A DNA stretch of 64,000 nucleotides from Enterobacter sp. EA-1 (GCA_002886105.1 CP025776.1:4898001-4962000), one strand, 5' to 3'; positions 1 through 13,818 are shown, numbered from the stretch's first letter. A program made the numbers and translations. The notes: a model not told the origin generated them from the letters alone.

Positions 1-204
1 CAGTTCGGCACCTGTGTGACCGGAACCCGGTGCCTTAAACTGGGGATTCACTTTAAACGGATAAGGATGGTCGTCGAGAAAGACGTTAAACAGCTCGCCG
101 GAGTGAATAAGCAACGCGTCGAGCTTGAAGCGCGCCAGTACATCACGGGTGCGTTCCTGTAGCGTAACAATATGATTTTTATAAAGTGCCGCCAGTGAGT
201 CCAT
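1..204 (-). CDS. pepQ: Xaa-Pro dipeptidase PepQ, N-terminal part (cut by window edge)
   Basis: The reverse strand reads [20 protein letters not shown] and continues through [20 protein letters not shown], the N-terminal domain of the enterobacterial proline dipeptidase PepQ, which hydrolyses Xaa-Pro dipeptides with a dinuclear metal centre. The catalytic pita-bread domain lies beyond the left edge, so only about 68 of roughly 443 residues are present. The ATG at 204 is the only sensible start. The frame breaks at about 28-33, where the conserved KAWVPVTQ needs a CCAGG that reads as CCGGTG. It is divergent from fadB, as in E. coli. Confidence 0.9.
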   Translation of the reverse strand, partial: MDSLAALYKNHIVTLQERTRDVLARFKLDALLIHSGELFNVFLDDHPYPFKVNPQFKAPGSGHTGAEL

Positions 205-352
205 CGTTATTCCTTCTGTTTTTTATGACCTCAAGCGTTCGCATCTTAGCACACCTGCTTCCGGCTGGGTGATTTCCACCGAGCGTGATCACGCCAGCAA
301 TTATTTAATGAGTTATTTGCATTTCGTTAACATAAAAACCACACTCCGTTTC

Positions 353-369
353 ATCTGGTATGACCAGAT
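353..369. promoter_or_regulatory. FadR operator upstream of fadBA
   Basis: ATCTGGTATGACCAGAT is a 17-bp near-palindrome differing at one base from the FadR site I remember for E. coli fadB (ATCTGGTACGACCAGAT). It lies 25 bp before the fadB ATG. FadR represses fad genes and is released by long-chain acyl-CoA. Assignment is by motif and position. Confidence 0.85.
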
Positions 370-394
370 CCCTTGCTGGATTCAGGAGACTGAC

Positions 395-2591
395 ATGCTC
401 TACAAAGGCAATAACCTGTACCTCAACTGGCTGGAAGATGGCATCGCCGAACTGGTGTTCGATGCTCCCGGTTCAGTGAATAAGCTTGATACCGCTACCG
501 TCGCCAGCCTCGGCGAAGCGCTGGACGTGCTGGAAAAGCAATCAGATTTAAAAGGGCTGCTGCTGCGTTCCGAAAAAAGCGGCCTTTATCGTTGGCGCGG
601 ATATCACCGAATTCCTTTCGCTATTCCTCGGGTGCCAGCAGAGCAATTAAGCCAGTGGCTGCATTTTGCCAATAGCGTCTTTAACCGGCTGGAAGATTTG
701 CCAGTGCCCACGCTTTCCGCCGTTAATGGCTATGCGCTGGGCGGCGGGTGCGAATGCGTGCTGGCGACTGACTATCGCCTCGCGACGCCGGACCTGCGCA
801 TCGGTCTGCCGGAAACCAAACTGGGGATCATGCCGGGTTTTGGCGGTTCCGTCCGCATGCCGCGCCTGCTCGGTGCAGATAGCGCGTTAGAAATTATTGC
901 TGCCGGTAAAGATGTCGGTGCTGAAGAGGCACTGAAGATTGGCACCGGTAGATGGCATCGTGAAGCCGGAGAAACTGCGTGACGGAGCAGTAGCCGTTCT
1001 GCGCCGCGATTAATGGCGATCTCGACTGGAGAGCCAAACGTCAGCCGAAGCTGGAACCGCTGAAACTCAGCAAAATTGAAGCCACCATGAGCTTTACCAT
1101 TGCCAAAGGCATGGTGATGCAAACCGCTGGCAAACACTATCCGGCCCCCATTACGGCGGTAAAAACCATTGAAGCCGCTGCAAAATTTGGCCGTGATGAG
1201 GCGCTGAAACTGGAAAACCAGAGCTTTGTTCCGCTGGCTCATACCAACGAAGCTCGTGCACTGGTCGGTATTTTCCTTAATGACCAATATGTTAAAGGTC
1301 AGGCGAAGAAACTGACCAAAATGTTGAAACGCCCAAACAGGCGGCGGTACTTGGCGCAGGCATCATGGGCGGCGGCATTGCCTATCAGTCCGCGTGGAAA
1401 GGCGTGCCGGTGCTGATGAAAGATATCAATGAGAGGTCGCTTGCACTCGGCATGAGCGAAGCGGGTAAATTGCTGAATAAACAGCTTGAGCGCGGCAAGA
1501 TCGACGGTCTGAAACTGGCGGGGGTGATTTCAACCATCCAGCCAACTCTGGCGTATGCCGGTTTTGAGCGTGCCGATGTGGTGGTGGAAGCGGTTGTTGA
1601 AAACCCGAAAGTGAAAAAAAGCGGTATTAGCGGAAACCGAAGACCGAGGTGCGCCCGGATACCGTGCTGGCGTCGAACACCTCCACCATTCCCATCAGTG
1701 AACTGGCAAGCGTGCTAAAACGCCCGGAAAACTTCTGCGGTATGCACTTCTTTAACCCGGTGCACCGCATGCCGCTGGTCGAGGTGATCCGCGGTGAAAA
1801 AAACCGCGGATGAGACCATCGCCAAAGTGGTGGCATGGGCCAGCAAAATGGGCAAAACCCCGATTGTGGTCAATGACTGCCCCGGTTTCTTTGTTAACCG
1901 CGTGCTGTTCCCTTATTTCGCCGGTTTTAGCCAGTTACTGCGCGACGGCGCGGACTTCCGCAAAGTCGACAAAGTGATGGAAAAACAGTTCGGCTGGCCG
2001 ATGGGCCCGGCCTATCTGCTGGACGTGGTCGGTATTGATACCGCGCATCACGCCCAGGGCGGTGATGGCGGCCGGTTTCCCCGCAGCGTATGCAGAAAGA
2101 TTACCGCGATGCGATCGACGCGCTGTTTGACGCCAGCCGCTATGGGCAGAAAAACGGCATCGGCTTCTGGCGCTATAAAGAAGACAGCAAAGGCAAGCCG
2201 AAGAAAGAAGAAGACGCCGGGGTGGATACCCTGCTGGCGGAGATCAGCAAAGGCCGACAGGATTTCAGCGACGACGACATTATCGCCCGCATGATGATCC
2301 CGATGGTGAACGAAGTGGTGCGCTGCCTTGAAGAGGGCATTATCGCCAGCCCGGCCGAAGCCGATATGGCGCTGGTATACGGGCTCGGCTTCCCGCCGTT
2401 CCATGGCGGCGCGTTCCGCTGGCTGGATACGATCGGCAGCGCGAAATATCTCGACATGGCGCAGCAATATCAGCACCTCGGGCCGCTGTATGAAGTCCCG
2501 GCAGGGCTGCGCGAAAAAAGCGCGCCACAACGAGCCTTATTACCCCACAGTTGAACCTGCGCGCCCGGTGGGCGAGCTGAAGACGGCTTAA
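395..2591 (+). CDS. fadB: Multifunctional fatty acid oxidation complex subunit alpha FadB
   Basis: FadB carries enoyl-CoA hydratase/isomerase activity (N-terminal) and 3-hydroxyacyl-CoA dehydrogenase activity (C-terminal) of aerobic beta-oxidation, in an alpha2-beta2 complex with FadA. The reading starts [20 protein letters not shown] after GGAG, shows the crotonase segment [20 protein letters not shown], the NAD-binding [17 protein letters not shown] and the dehydrogenase segment [18 protein letters not shown], and ends GELKTA. Length fits the usual 729 residues. The frame breaks at about 626, 943, 1006, 1318, 1614, 1644, 1797, 2054 and 2512; four are at expected CCWGG sites and the rest are A-runs or short repeats. 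An in-frame opening back to 269 is not the start, because it runs through the FadR site. fadA follows after 9 bp. Confidence 0.95.
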
Positions 2592-3768
<1,177 letters not shown>

Positions 3769-3793
3769 CCGCAGATTGTGTCATCACGACCAT

Positions 3794-3824
3794 GCCGGAA
3801 GGCGGCGCAAGCCTCTTATCCGGC
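3794..3824. repeat. REP element after fadA
   Basis: An imperfect palindrome beginning GCCGGAAGGCGGCGCAAGCC and ending CTTATCCGGC, the typical form of enterobacterial repetitive extragenic palindromes. It sits in the 3' untranslated part of fadBA, where REPs commonly limit 3'-to-5' mRNA decay. Confidence 0.8.
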
Positions 3825-3863
3825 ATGGTAAATGCGAAGAAAGAAAATTTAGTTGCCGTTCTT

Positions 3864-3888
3864 CCCGCCTGTCAGGGGCGGGTTTTTT
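3864..3888 (+). terminator. Rho-independent terminator of fadBA
   Basis: CCCGCC, a short loop, then GGCGGG followed by six T residues. It lies between convergent fadA and fre and has a T-run only on the plus strand, so it should end fadBA transcription. Confidence 0.85.
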
Positions 3889-3944
3889 ATTACCGTTACC
3901 CGCAACACAGCCAACGCCGCTGCGGCGACAATGGCGAAGACAGA

Positions 3945-4643
3945 TCAGATAAAGGCAAACGCATCGCCAAACAGGCGATCTTCACGCGCACCACGCTCAT
4001 TGCAGAACAGATCCCGGGCGATTTTCGCCATCTCAAAACGTCCGGCAATATAGATATCGTGCTCTGCGAGCGAGCCAAAATCCTGCAGTACTGCCGCCAG
4101 TACCGTTCCGGAACGACCGCGCCACGCTTCAGGCGGTTGCTCAACGACCGGCACCACGCGCAGATTCGGGTGCGTCACGGTTAACGCTTCCAGCTCAGCC
4201 AAATCGTACAGGTGTTTTTCTTCGCGACCGCCCCAGTAAATGGTGATGTCGCGGTTCGGATTTTCGCCAGTGACGTCAGTAAAATAGAACGCACATAAGA
4301 GAACCCGGTGCCGCCTGCAATCAGAACCATCGGACGATCTTCGTCATCACGCAGCCGCATCGCCGTGCGGAATATCGATCACGATTTCGCGATCTTTCAG
4401 GATGCGATCCATTACCGCCATGGCATAGAGATTTAACTCGGACGCGCCAATATGCAGTTCGATAAAGTCATGCTGATCCGGCGTGGAGGCCATCGAGAAG
4501 GGGGCGCTTATCTCGCTCATCCATCACTACCATCAAGTACTGGCCAGCGCGGAAGAAAACGCCGCTTCCGGCACTAAACGGACGCGATATACGGTATCAG
4601 TGATGGCATCTACCGAGGTCACTTTACAGCTTAAGGTTGTCAT
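3945..4643 (-). CDS. fre: NAD(P)H-flavin reductase Fre
   Basis: Fre reduces free FMN, FAD or riboflavin with NAD(P)H; the reduced flavin supports ferric reduction and other redox enzymes, including prenyl-FMN chemistry linked to UbiD. The start MTTLKL is followed by the flavin-binding [20 protein letters not shown] and the nucleotide-binding [17 protein letters not shown]; the C-terminus reads [19 protein letters not shown]...LFGDAFAFI. Length of about 232 codons matches. The best-resolved break is at 4353-4357, where the CCTGG expected in GDAWLRDDE is collapsed; others lie near 4270 and 4500. It lies 18 bp downstream of ubiD, same strand, as in E. coli. Confidence 0.92.
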
Positions 4644-4661
4644 GCGCTCTCTCTGTCGGGT

Positions 4662-6138
4662 CTATTTTTCGGCATTTAGTATGGCCAGTTCATCCCAGAT
4701 GGCGTCGATTCTCGCCGTCACGTCGGGGTCCTTCTTGATAGGATGTCCCCATTCGCGCTGGGTTTCGCCGGGCCATTTATTGGTGGCATCCAGTCCCATT
4801 TTTGAGCCAAGGCCGGAAACCGGCGAGGCAAAATCCAGTAGTCGATCGGCGTGTTTTCCACCAGCACAGTATCCCGGGCGGGATCCATACGGGTGGTAAT
4901 CGCCCAGATAACATCATTCCAGTCGCGGGCATTAACATCGTCATCGCACACAATCACAAACTTGGTGTACATAAACTGGCGCAAGAATGACCAGACACCC
5001 ATCATGACGCGTTTCGCATGGCCCGCGTACTGCTTCTTCATCGTGACCACCGCCGCGGTATGAACACCCTTCCGGCGGCAGATAAAAATCAACGATTTCC
5101 GGGAACTGTTTTTGCAGGATCGGCACGAACACTTCGTTCAGCGCCACGCCCAGTACGGCAGGCTCATCCGGCGGCCGTCCGGTATAAGTGGAGTGATAAA
5201 TCGCATCTTCGCGGCGGGTAATATGCGTAACCGTAAACACCGGGAAGTTATCCACTTCGTTGTAATAGCCGGTGTGATCGCCATATGGACCTTCCGCCGC
5301 CATCTCACCAGGGCTCAATATAGCCTTCCAGCACAATTTCCGCACTGGCGGGCACTTCAAGCTCGTTCGAGATGCATTTCACGACTTCGGTCTTCGTGCC
5401 GCGCAACAGCCCGGCAAAAGCATATTCAGACAGCGTATCCGGCACGGGCGTCACCGCGCCGAGAATGGTCGCCGGGTCGGCGCCCAGCGCCACAGCAACC
5501 GGGAAACGCTCACCCGGGTGCGCCGCCTGCCACTCCTGAAAATCAAGCGCGCCGCCGCGGTGGGAGAGCCAGCGCATGATCAGTTTGTTTTTACCGATTA
5601 ATTGCTGACGATAAATGCCCGGGGTTTTGCCGCTCTTTATGCGGACCGCGCGTCACCGTCAACCCCCGGTGTAATCAGCGGTGCGGCATCTTCCGGCCAG
5701 CACTGCATAATCGGTATTTTGTCAGGTCGACGTCGTCACCCTGCAATACTTTTGCTGACAGGGCGCGCCACGCAGGCGCTTAGTGGGCATATTCAGGACT
5801 TGTTTGAACTGGGGAAGCTTATCGAAGAGATCGCGGAAACCTTTTGGCGGTTCAGGCTCTTTCAGGAACGCTAGCAGTTTGCCGACTTCCCGCAGGGCGC
5901 TGACATCATCCTGCCCCATGCCCAACGCAACACGACGCGGCGTACCAAACAGGTTGCACAACACCGGCATCGTATAACCTTTCGGATTTTCAAACAGCAA
6001 TGCAGGCCCACCGGCACGCAGCGTGCGATCGGCAATTTCTGTCATTTCAAGGTAAGGATCAACCGGAAGCGTAATGCGCTTCAGTTCGCCCTGCTGTTCG
6101 AGCAGTGTCAGAAAGTCGCGTAGGTCATTGTATTTCAT
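4662..6138 (-). CDS. ubiD: 3-octaprenyl-4-hydroxybenzoate carboxy-lyase UbiD
   Basis: UbiD decarboxylates octaprenyl-4-hydroxybenzoate in ubiquinone synthesis using prenylated FMN made by UbiX. The reading starts [20 protein letters not shown], passes [16 protein letters not shown] and the core [20 protein letters not shown], then [20 protein letters not shown] and [20 protein letters not shown], ending [15 protein letters not shown]. Size (about 492 codons) fits the 497-residue family. Breaks: 4836, 5058 and 5309 (all CCTGG sites) and about 5745 (A-run). It is divergent from rfaH. Confidence 0.95.
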
Positions 6139-6315
6139 GCGGTGTATTATCGCCTCCGGGTCAGCGCTCCATTATACGGTGTTCGCCGTGGTTGCTGTAT
6201 TTTTGTTAAATCGGCGTGAATTATAACGACGTTTTATGCCACACGTTATAATCAACTTAGCCATCAGGCCGCTGTTTTGGTATTCTTGCGCCCGAACTTA
6301 AGGAAAAGAATCATT

Positions 6316-6804
6316 ATGCGATCCCGGTATTTACTGTATTGCAAACGAGGCCAGCTTCAGCGCGCCCGAGAACATCTTGAACGTCAGGCGGTGGGCTGTC
6401 TGACGCCCATGATCGCGCTGGAAAAAATCGTTCGCGGCAAGCGGACGATGGTCAATGAACCCCTGTTCCCCAACTATCTGTTTGTGGAATTTGATCCCCG
6501 AAGTGATCCATACCACAACCATCAATGCCACACGCGGCGTCAGCCACTTTGTCCGCTTCGGCATGAACCCGGCAAAGTGCCTTCGTCGGTGATCCACCAG
6601 CTTGCGGTCTACCAGCCAGAAGGGGTGACCGACCCGGATACACCGTACCCCGGCGATGATGTGGTCATCACCGAAGGCGCGCTCGAAGGTTTACAGGCAA
6701 TCTTTAAAGAGCCGGACGGCGAGGCCCGCTCGATGCTGTTACTGCATCTGCTCAACAAGCAAGTGCTGCAAAGCGTCAAAAACACGGACTTTCGCAAAGC
6801 CTGA
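6316..6804 (+). CDS. rfaH: Transcription antitermination factor RfaH
   Basis: RfaH is a NusG paralogue that binds the ops element in the non-template strand and RNA polymerase, suppressing Rho termination in long operons for LPS, capsule and similar products; its C-terminal domain refolds from alpha-helical to beta and recruits ribosomes. Visible parts are [40 protein letters not shown], the segment ending ...[16 protein letters not shown] and the C-terminal [18 protein letters not shown]. The span of 489 bp equals the 162-residue protein. The start reads MRSRYLL, but the expected MQSWYLL or MRSWYLL needs CCTGG where CCCGG is printed (6323). A C insertion at about 6495 is undone by a missing A near 6575. 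Confidence 0.93.
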   Translation: MRSRYLLYCKRGQLQRAREHLERQAVGCLTPMIALEKIVRGKRTMVNEPLFPNYLFVEFDPRSDPYHNHQCHTRRQPLCPLRHEPGKVPSSVIHQLAVYQPEGVTDPDTPYPGDDVVITEGALEGLQAIFKEPDGEARSMLLLHLLNKQVLQSVKNTDFRKA

Positions 6805-6811
6805 CACCGGC

Positions 6812-7592
6812 TTAAAAATCAACGCCAAAGAGCCGCTTCACATTGTTATCCGTTACCGCCTCCAGCCAGCGAATATCTTCGCCGCGCAGCCCGGCCACGG
6901 TGGAAAGAATGTGCCCCAGCAGGGCGGGCTCATTGCGCCGTGACGCCGGTTTGGGCTTGAGATCCCGCGGCAGCAAATACGGCGCATCGGTTTCAATAAA
7001 CAATCGCTCAGCGGGGATCAACGGCAATACATCGCGCAGCTCCAGCCCACGGCGCTCATCGCACACCCAGCCGGTAATGCCCGGTGCACATCCCACGCGC
7101 CAGACAATCCTGCGCTTCCTGCGCCGTACCAGTAAAACAATGCAATACCGCGCCGGTCTTGTCGAGCCACGGCTCCAGCAGCATCAGGAAGCGTTGATGC
7201 GCATCGCGGCAATGCAAAAACACCGGCATCGCCAGTTCAGCGGCCAGTGCAAGCTGCGCGGTAAAAGCGTGTTCCTGCTCCTGCGGCGTGGAAAAATTGC
7301 GGTTAAAATCCAGCCCACATTCACCAATAGCAACCACCTCAGGTAATACCGCAAGCTGACGAATGGCATCGGCAGTTTCCGCTGTCCAGCCACTGCTGTC
7401 ATGCGGATGCACCCCGGCGGTGGACCAGCAGTGACGATAACGCTTTGCCAGTTGTTGCGCTTGCTGACTTTCATGCAGGTTAGTGCCGGTGATCAGCATT
7501 CCCACCAGCCCCGCCGCCTGCGCGCGCCCTACGGTTTCATCCCGGTCTTTGGCAAACTGTGAACTGGTCAGGTTCACTCCAATGTCGAACAT
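6812..7592 (-). CDS. tatD: 3'-5' ssDNA/RNA exonuclease TatD
   Basis: TatD is a metal-dependent TIM-barrel nuclease with DNA repair and RNA decay roles; it is not needed for Tat export despite the operon. The reading [20 protein letters not shown] contains the first metal-binding region, then [48 protein letters not shown] and [13 protein letters not shown], ending [12 protein letters not shown] take the ATG at 7592, preceded by GGGA at good spacing; an in-frame ATG at 7604 (MGIRMFDIG) is the alternative. A break near 7093 separates the C-terminal third. It follows tatC. Confidence 0.92.
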
Positions 7593-8400
7593 GCGTATCC
7601 CCATGCAACAACCGCCCTGACGGGCGGCTGGTAATACTCTTCACTGGTTTCTGTTTCGCTTTCTTCATCAGGTATGCGGCGCTTACCAACATAGAAGCGT
7701 GCAAAAAAGACCCCAACTTCAAACAGGCAGTACATCGGTATTGCCAGCAGCGTTTGCGAGAAGACGTCCGGTGGGGTCAGCAGCATCCCCACGACAAAAG
7801 CGCCGACCAGCACGTACGGGCGTTTTTGCCGCAGATCGGCCGGGGTCGTTACCCCCATCCAGCACAGCAGCACAATAGCAACCGGTACCTCAAACGACAC
7901 GCCAAACGCCATAAACAGCGCCATGACGAAATTGAGGTAACTCGCAATGTCAGTCGAAACCAGCACGCCTTCCGGCGCCGTGTGCGTCAGGAAGCCAAAC
8001 GCCAGTGGAAACACCACGAAATAGGCGAATGCCATGCCAATGTAAAACAGCAGCGAGGCTGGAGGATCAGCAACGGCACGATCAGCCGGCGTTCATGCTT
8101 ATACAGTGCAGGCGCAACAAACGCCCAGACCTGATACAAAATCACCGGTGCGGAGAGGATCAAAGAGACCATAAACGTCAGTTTGATCGGCGTAAAAAAC
8201 GGCGATGCCACATCGGTGGCGATCATGGTCGCGCCCATCGGCATCTGTTTGATCAGCGGTGCGGAAACCAGTTGATAGATATCGTTCGCGAAGTAAACCA
8301 GCGCGAGGAAAATCACAATAACGGCAATAATGCAGTTCAACAGGCGCTTACGCAGCTCAATAAGATGGGCGATCAGCGGTTGGGTATCATCTACAGCCAT
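7574..8400 (-). CDS. tatC: Sec-independent translocase subunit TatC
   Basis: TatC is the six-helix inner-membrane receptor that binds twin-arginine signal peptides and, with TatA and TatB, exports folded proteins. It starts [20 protein letters not shown]; the conserved periplasmic and membrane parts [57 protein letters not shown] and [20 protein letters not shown] follow. A break lies near 8058, where [14 protein letters not shown] is disturbed by two extra C. The printed frame runs to 7574, about 17 codons longer than E. coli TatC and overlapping tatD; an indel near 7630 probably hides an earlier stop, so the 3' end is uncertain. Confidence 0.92.
7612..7627 (-). other. Intercistronic hairpin between tatC and tatD
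   Basis: CCGCCC-GTCA-GGGCGG forms a six-pair GC stem just upstream of the tatD start. It is followed on the minus strand by GTTGTT, too poor in T for a clear terminator. It could partly terminate or protect tatABC mRNA, which would suit lower tatD expression; that is inference. Confidence 0.5.
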
Positions 8401-8402
8401 GT

Positions 8403-8929
8403 TCAGGATTTATCACTTGAAGAAGAAGGAGAGTCAGAAACCGGCGCAGCCTCTTTCACCGCCGTTTTCGCCACCGCCGCTTTTGCGCGTCCTGTTCGTC
8501 GGGCGCTTGCTGCGGAGAGCTGGCCTGATGTTCAGCGACGGCAGGCGTTACGCCTTCATGCTGCGCGGCATTATCTTTCGCGACCGGATGATGAATAGTA
8601 TGCGCTTCGTCACTCGCTTTTTTCAGGATCGTTAACGCTATAAGAGCGCTTCATCGATTCTGCCGCCTGACGCAGTTCATCCATGGACTCTTTTAACTCC
8701 GGTGTCAGGTTTTCCGAGGGCTCGCTTTCTCTACCTTTTTCAGGCTTTCCGCGAATTCCTGCAGCTTCAGTTCCTGCGTCAGTTCGTTCTGCACGGTGGT
8801 CGCCAGCGAGCGTAATGTGCGGATCCAGCTTGCCACCGTACGCACCGCCACGGGCAATCTCTGCGGGCCCAGCACCACCAGACCGACTATAAATACGAGT
8901 AACAGTTCGCCAAAACCTATATCGAACAC
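8403..8929 (-). CDS. tatB: Sec-independent translocase subunit TatB
   Basis: TatB has one N-terminal membrane helix and an amphipathic helix and forms the substrate-binding complex with TatC. It starts with GTG, as I recall for E. coli, reading (M)[20 protein letters not shown] then [20 protein letters not shown] and [20 protein letters not shown]. The frame is lost at 8714-8720, where the CCTGG in KASLENLTPEL reads CCCTCGG; the polar, alanine-rich tail has further breaks and ends SSSSDKS just before tatC (2-bp gap). About 175 codons, normal for TatB. Confidence 0.92.
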
Positions 8930-8932
8930 GGG

Positions 8933-9189
8933 TTACACCTGCTCTTTGTCGTGACGTTTTTCGTCTTTTTTGGCGTCCTCTGGCTTTTCAGAGAGAGACT
9001 TCGCCGTGAAATCTGCATCCTGTGCGGATTGATCCTGCTTATCGTCTTTGTCATCGTCGCTCATGGCTTTTTTAAAGCCTTTGATCGACTTACCAAGATC
9101 GGAACCGATAGAACCGAGCTTTTCGTACCAAACAGCAGTACGACGATGACCGCAATAATCAATAACTGCCCAATACTGATACCACCCAT
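8933..9189 (-). CDS. tatA: Sec-independent translocase subunit TatA
   Basis: TatA oligomerises to form the Tat translocation path. The correct start at 9189 gives MGGISIGQLLIIAVIVVLLF, one membrane helix, then GTKKLGSIGSDLGKSIKGFK (amphipathic helix) and a charged tail ending KRHDKEQV. One missing A at about 9126 (GTKK) splits the frame, so a start at 9193 in another frame is wrong. Length of about 85 residues is normal. First gene of tatABCD; 3 bp separate it from tatB. Confidence 0.93.
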
Positions 9190-9288
9190 ACACAGTCCTC
9201 TGTAAGAGATGATGTTAAAAACAGGCCCCAGTATACATTATCCCACTGGGCTGCATGTATACCCTGCCTCTCGCGAGCGCCGTCACCG

Positions 9289-10926
<1,638 letters not shown>

Positions 10927-10930
<4 letters not shown>

Positions 10931-11536
10931 TTGCCCTCCAGTTTATCCGGTGCGTTTCGTCAACGCATCCACCGCACGTTCGGTGGCCGACGTCTCTTCC
11001 GCAAACCGGTGGCAACTTCCAGCGCGCACGGCGCGACACGCCACTCTTCCGTAAGAACTTCTGAGACATAACGCTGCTGGCGCTGAAAACCCTGACGAAG
11101 AAAACGCGCGCCGCCGCGCAGAATTTTACCGATACCCTCCGCGGCAATATCACCCAGTCCACGGGGCCAGCACTTCCGCAGGATCAAATTCGGCAAGATC
11201 CAGCAGCGACACCGGGTTTTGCACGACCTGGATATCGCCCTGCACTTCCAGCTCGCCGCTGCGGATAAGCGCGGTCAGTTGCTGGCGATTACGCAGCTTT
11301 GGCAGCACCTGCAGATGCGTGATAACGGAGCAATCAGCTTCGCCTTCCCACACGCCGAGGACATCCACCTGCCGTTCGCTGAACACCAGCACAAACGGCG
11401 AGGAAAATTCCTGCACCACAATACGCAATACCTTGCCGTGCAAACGCTGACGCGCCGGTTTCAGCGCGCCTTCACGGTAGAGAAACGTATTCAGCGCGCG
11501 CTCAATGCCAGCGTTCACCATGGGCTTAAAGGGCAT
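10927..11536 (-). CDS. ubiJ: Ubiquinone biosynthesis accessory factor UbiJ
   Basis: UbiJ (formerly YigP) has a sterol-carrier-like SCP2 lipid-binding domain and, with UbiK, holds ubiquinone intermediates in the soluble Ubi complex. It reads MPFKPMVNAGIERALNTFLY, VFSERQVDVLGVWEGEADCS, LTALIRSGELEVQGDIQVVQ and DLAEFDPAEVLAPWTGDIAA; the C-terminal coiled-coil part is ITEEWR-like and is followed through breaks near 11000-11160 to LEGK. About 202 codons, the usual size. The stop overlaps the ubiB start (ATGA) and ubiE is 11 bp upstream. In E. coli the sRNA EsrE overlaps the 3' end; I cannot confirm it here. Confidence 0.9.
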
Positions 11537-11547
11537 ACGCACTCCTG

Positions 11548-12302
11548 TCAGAATTTGTAGCCACGGTGCAAGGCAACGATACCGGCGGTCATATTGTAAT
11601 AATCGACGTTCTCGAAACCCGCATCCTGCATCATCGCTTTCAGGGTTTCCTGATCGGGATGCATACGGATGGATTCAGCAAGGTAGCGATAACTTTCAGC
11701 GTCGCTGGCGACAAGCTGGCCAATACGCGGCAGCACATGGAAGGAGTAGGCGTCGTAGGCTTTGCTCAGCGGCTCAATAATCGGTTTGGAAAACTCCAGC
11801 ACCAGCAGACGACCGCCGGGCTTAAGCACGCGAAACATAGAGCGCAGCGCTTTTTTCTTTTCGGTCACGTTACGCAGGCCGAAAGAGATGGTGATGCAGT
11901 CAAAGGTGTTGTCCGGGAACGGCAGCGCTTCGGCATTCGCCTGCACATAGTCAACGTTGCCGATCACGCCGATGTTGCGCAGTTTTTCGCGCCCCATTTT
12001 CAGCATCGAGTCGTTGATATCCGCCAGGGATAACCTGCCCCGTTTCGCCCACCAGACGGGAGAATTTAGCGGTCAGGTCGCCCGTACCACCGGCCGGTCG
12101 AGGACTTTTGCCCACGGCGAACGCCGCTGCAATCAATCGTAAAACGCTTCCATAAACGGTGGATGCCCATCGACATCAAATCGTTCATTACGTCATATTT
12201 TGACGCCACCGAATGGAAAACATGCGCCACCATCTCGGCTTTATTCTCTTTGGCGACGGTCTGAAAACCAAAGTGCGTCGTCTCTTTTGAATCTTCCACC
12301 AT
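11548..12302 (-). CDS. ubiE: Bifunctional demethylmenaquinone / 2-methoxy-6-polyprenyl-benzoquinol C-methyltransferase UbiE
   Basis: UbiE is the SAM-dependent C-methyltransferase acting in both ubiquinone and menaquinone synthesis. It starts [20 protein letters not shown], followed by [20 protein letters not shown], the SAM motif [60 protein letters not shown] and the C-terminal [11 protein letters not shown]. Length matches 251 residues. Breaks at about 12030 (CCTGG read as CCCTGG) and 12093 (CCTGG in LDLAGG read as CCGG). First gene of ubiE-ubiJ-ubiB. Confidence 0.95.
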
Positions 12303-12449
12303 CTCAGTGCCCGCTATTGGAAGAATTTGTTCGTGAAGTGTAACAGATTGGGCGCGATTGCCCTACGATTCAACCACCCGACGATGCGCTGCCCGCTGGT
12401 GCGTCGCCCGCTATTGCCGCATCTAATATGTTGTCTTCATTATGATCGT

Positions 12450-13818
12450 TTAACGCGTCCGGCCCGCTCGCAGCCGGGATTCCTCATCCTGCGCCTGCGC
12501 TTCCGCCGCTAATTCCGGATTAATCTCGCGTTTGATCTCCACCCCCAGACCACGAAATGCTTCAGCCTGTGCCAGCAGATTGCCGCGCCCTCCGCTGAGC
12601 TTTTCATCGCCTGACGGTAGTTATCCTGCGCTTTATCCGGTGCTTTGACCAATCGAGGACATGTCGTCAACGAACAGCCGCATTTTGTCATACAGACGGC
12701 TCGCCCGCTCGGCAATCTGTTGCGCATTGCGGCTCTGATGCTCATAACGCCACAGATTAGCGACAGTGCGCAGCGCCACCAGCAGCGTGGTCGGGCTGAC
12801 CAGCATAATGTTATTTTTTAACGCCTCGGTAATCAGTTCGGGCTGTCTGTCGAGCGCAATCAGAAACGCGGGCTCAACCGGAATAAACATCAACACATAG
12901 TCGAGGCTGCGCAGGCCGGGTAGCTGCTGATAATCTTTGCGCCCCAGCAGGCTAATATGATTACGCACCGACGCGATATGCTCCTGCAACGCGCCTTCGC
13001 GGGTAAATTCATCGTCGGCATTGGAAATAACGCTCATAGGCCACCAGCGTCATTTTGGCGTCAATCACCACATCTTTACCCTGCGGTAAACGGACAATCA
13101 CATCCGGTTGCATACGCGCCCGGCTGTCATTTTCAATGCTGACCTGCGTTTGGTATTCATAACCTTCACGCAGACCGGAAGCCTCCAGCACCCGCGTTAA
13201 CACCACCTCACCCCAGTTTCCCTGCGTTTTGTTATCGCCTTTTAAGGCCCGGGTCAGGTTGATGGCTTCCTGCGCCATCTGCGCATTGAGCTGCTGAAGA
13301 TTGCGGATTTCGTGGGCCAGCGTGTGGCGCTCCCGCGCTTCGGCCAAAGCTCTCCTGCACCGGCGACGAAAACCGTCAAGCTGCTCACGCAGCGGTGACA
13401 GCAGGCCGTTGAGACTCTGACGGTTCTGTTCATCCACGCGACGGTTGCTCTGTTCAAAAATACGGTTGGCGAGGTTTTCAAACTGTTCGGTCAGGCGCTG
13501 CTCACTGCTGTGCATCTGGCGCAGTTTCTCTTCCGCGTGCAGTTGGGTCGACTCCAGTCGGGTGGTGACTTCGCGCAGGTCAGCCTCCAGCGAACTGTTG
13601 ATGTGCTGCAGGCTACGTAGCTCGTTATTCAGCAGTTCACACTCGTTGCGCCAGTGCTCGCTTTGAGCGACCTGCTGGCGCGCGGCACTAAGTTCGCCAA
13701 AGAGATCGCGCTGCCCGGCGAGGAGCTCCGCCTGCTGTTGCGCCCCACGCCAGCTCGCCGCCAGCCAGCCGACCACCAGCGCTAACGCCGCCATAACGAT
13801 GATTGAAGTCTCCACCAC
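12450..13818 (-). CDS. rmuC: DNA recombination protein RmuC
   Basis: RmuC has an N-terminal membrane anchor, a long coiled coil and a restriction-endonuclease-like core; it limits inversion recombination at short repeats. It reads METSIIVMAALALVVGWLAA (anchor), a heptad-rich region with LEADLREVTTRLESTQLHAE, then RALKGDNKTQGNWGEVVLTR, PDVIVRLPQGKDVVIDAKMT and FIPVEPAFLIALDRQPELIT. The C-terminus is recovered in another frame as EIKREINPELAAEAQAQDEE and a short tail to TAA at 12450. Breaks lie near 12600, 12655, 13030 and 13360. It starts GTG at 13818 or 13815, both close to a G-rich ribosome site. Confidence 0.9.

Noticed and set aside
269-394. Longer FadB start at 269
   Set aside because: The extension runs through the FadR operator and has no similarity to FadB; the ATG at 395 has GGAG at the right distance.
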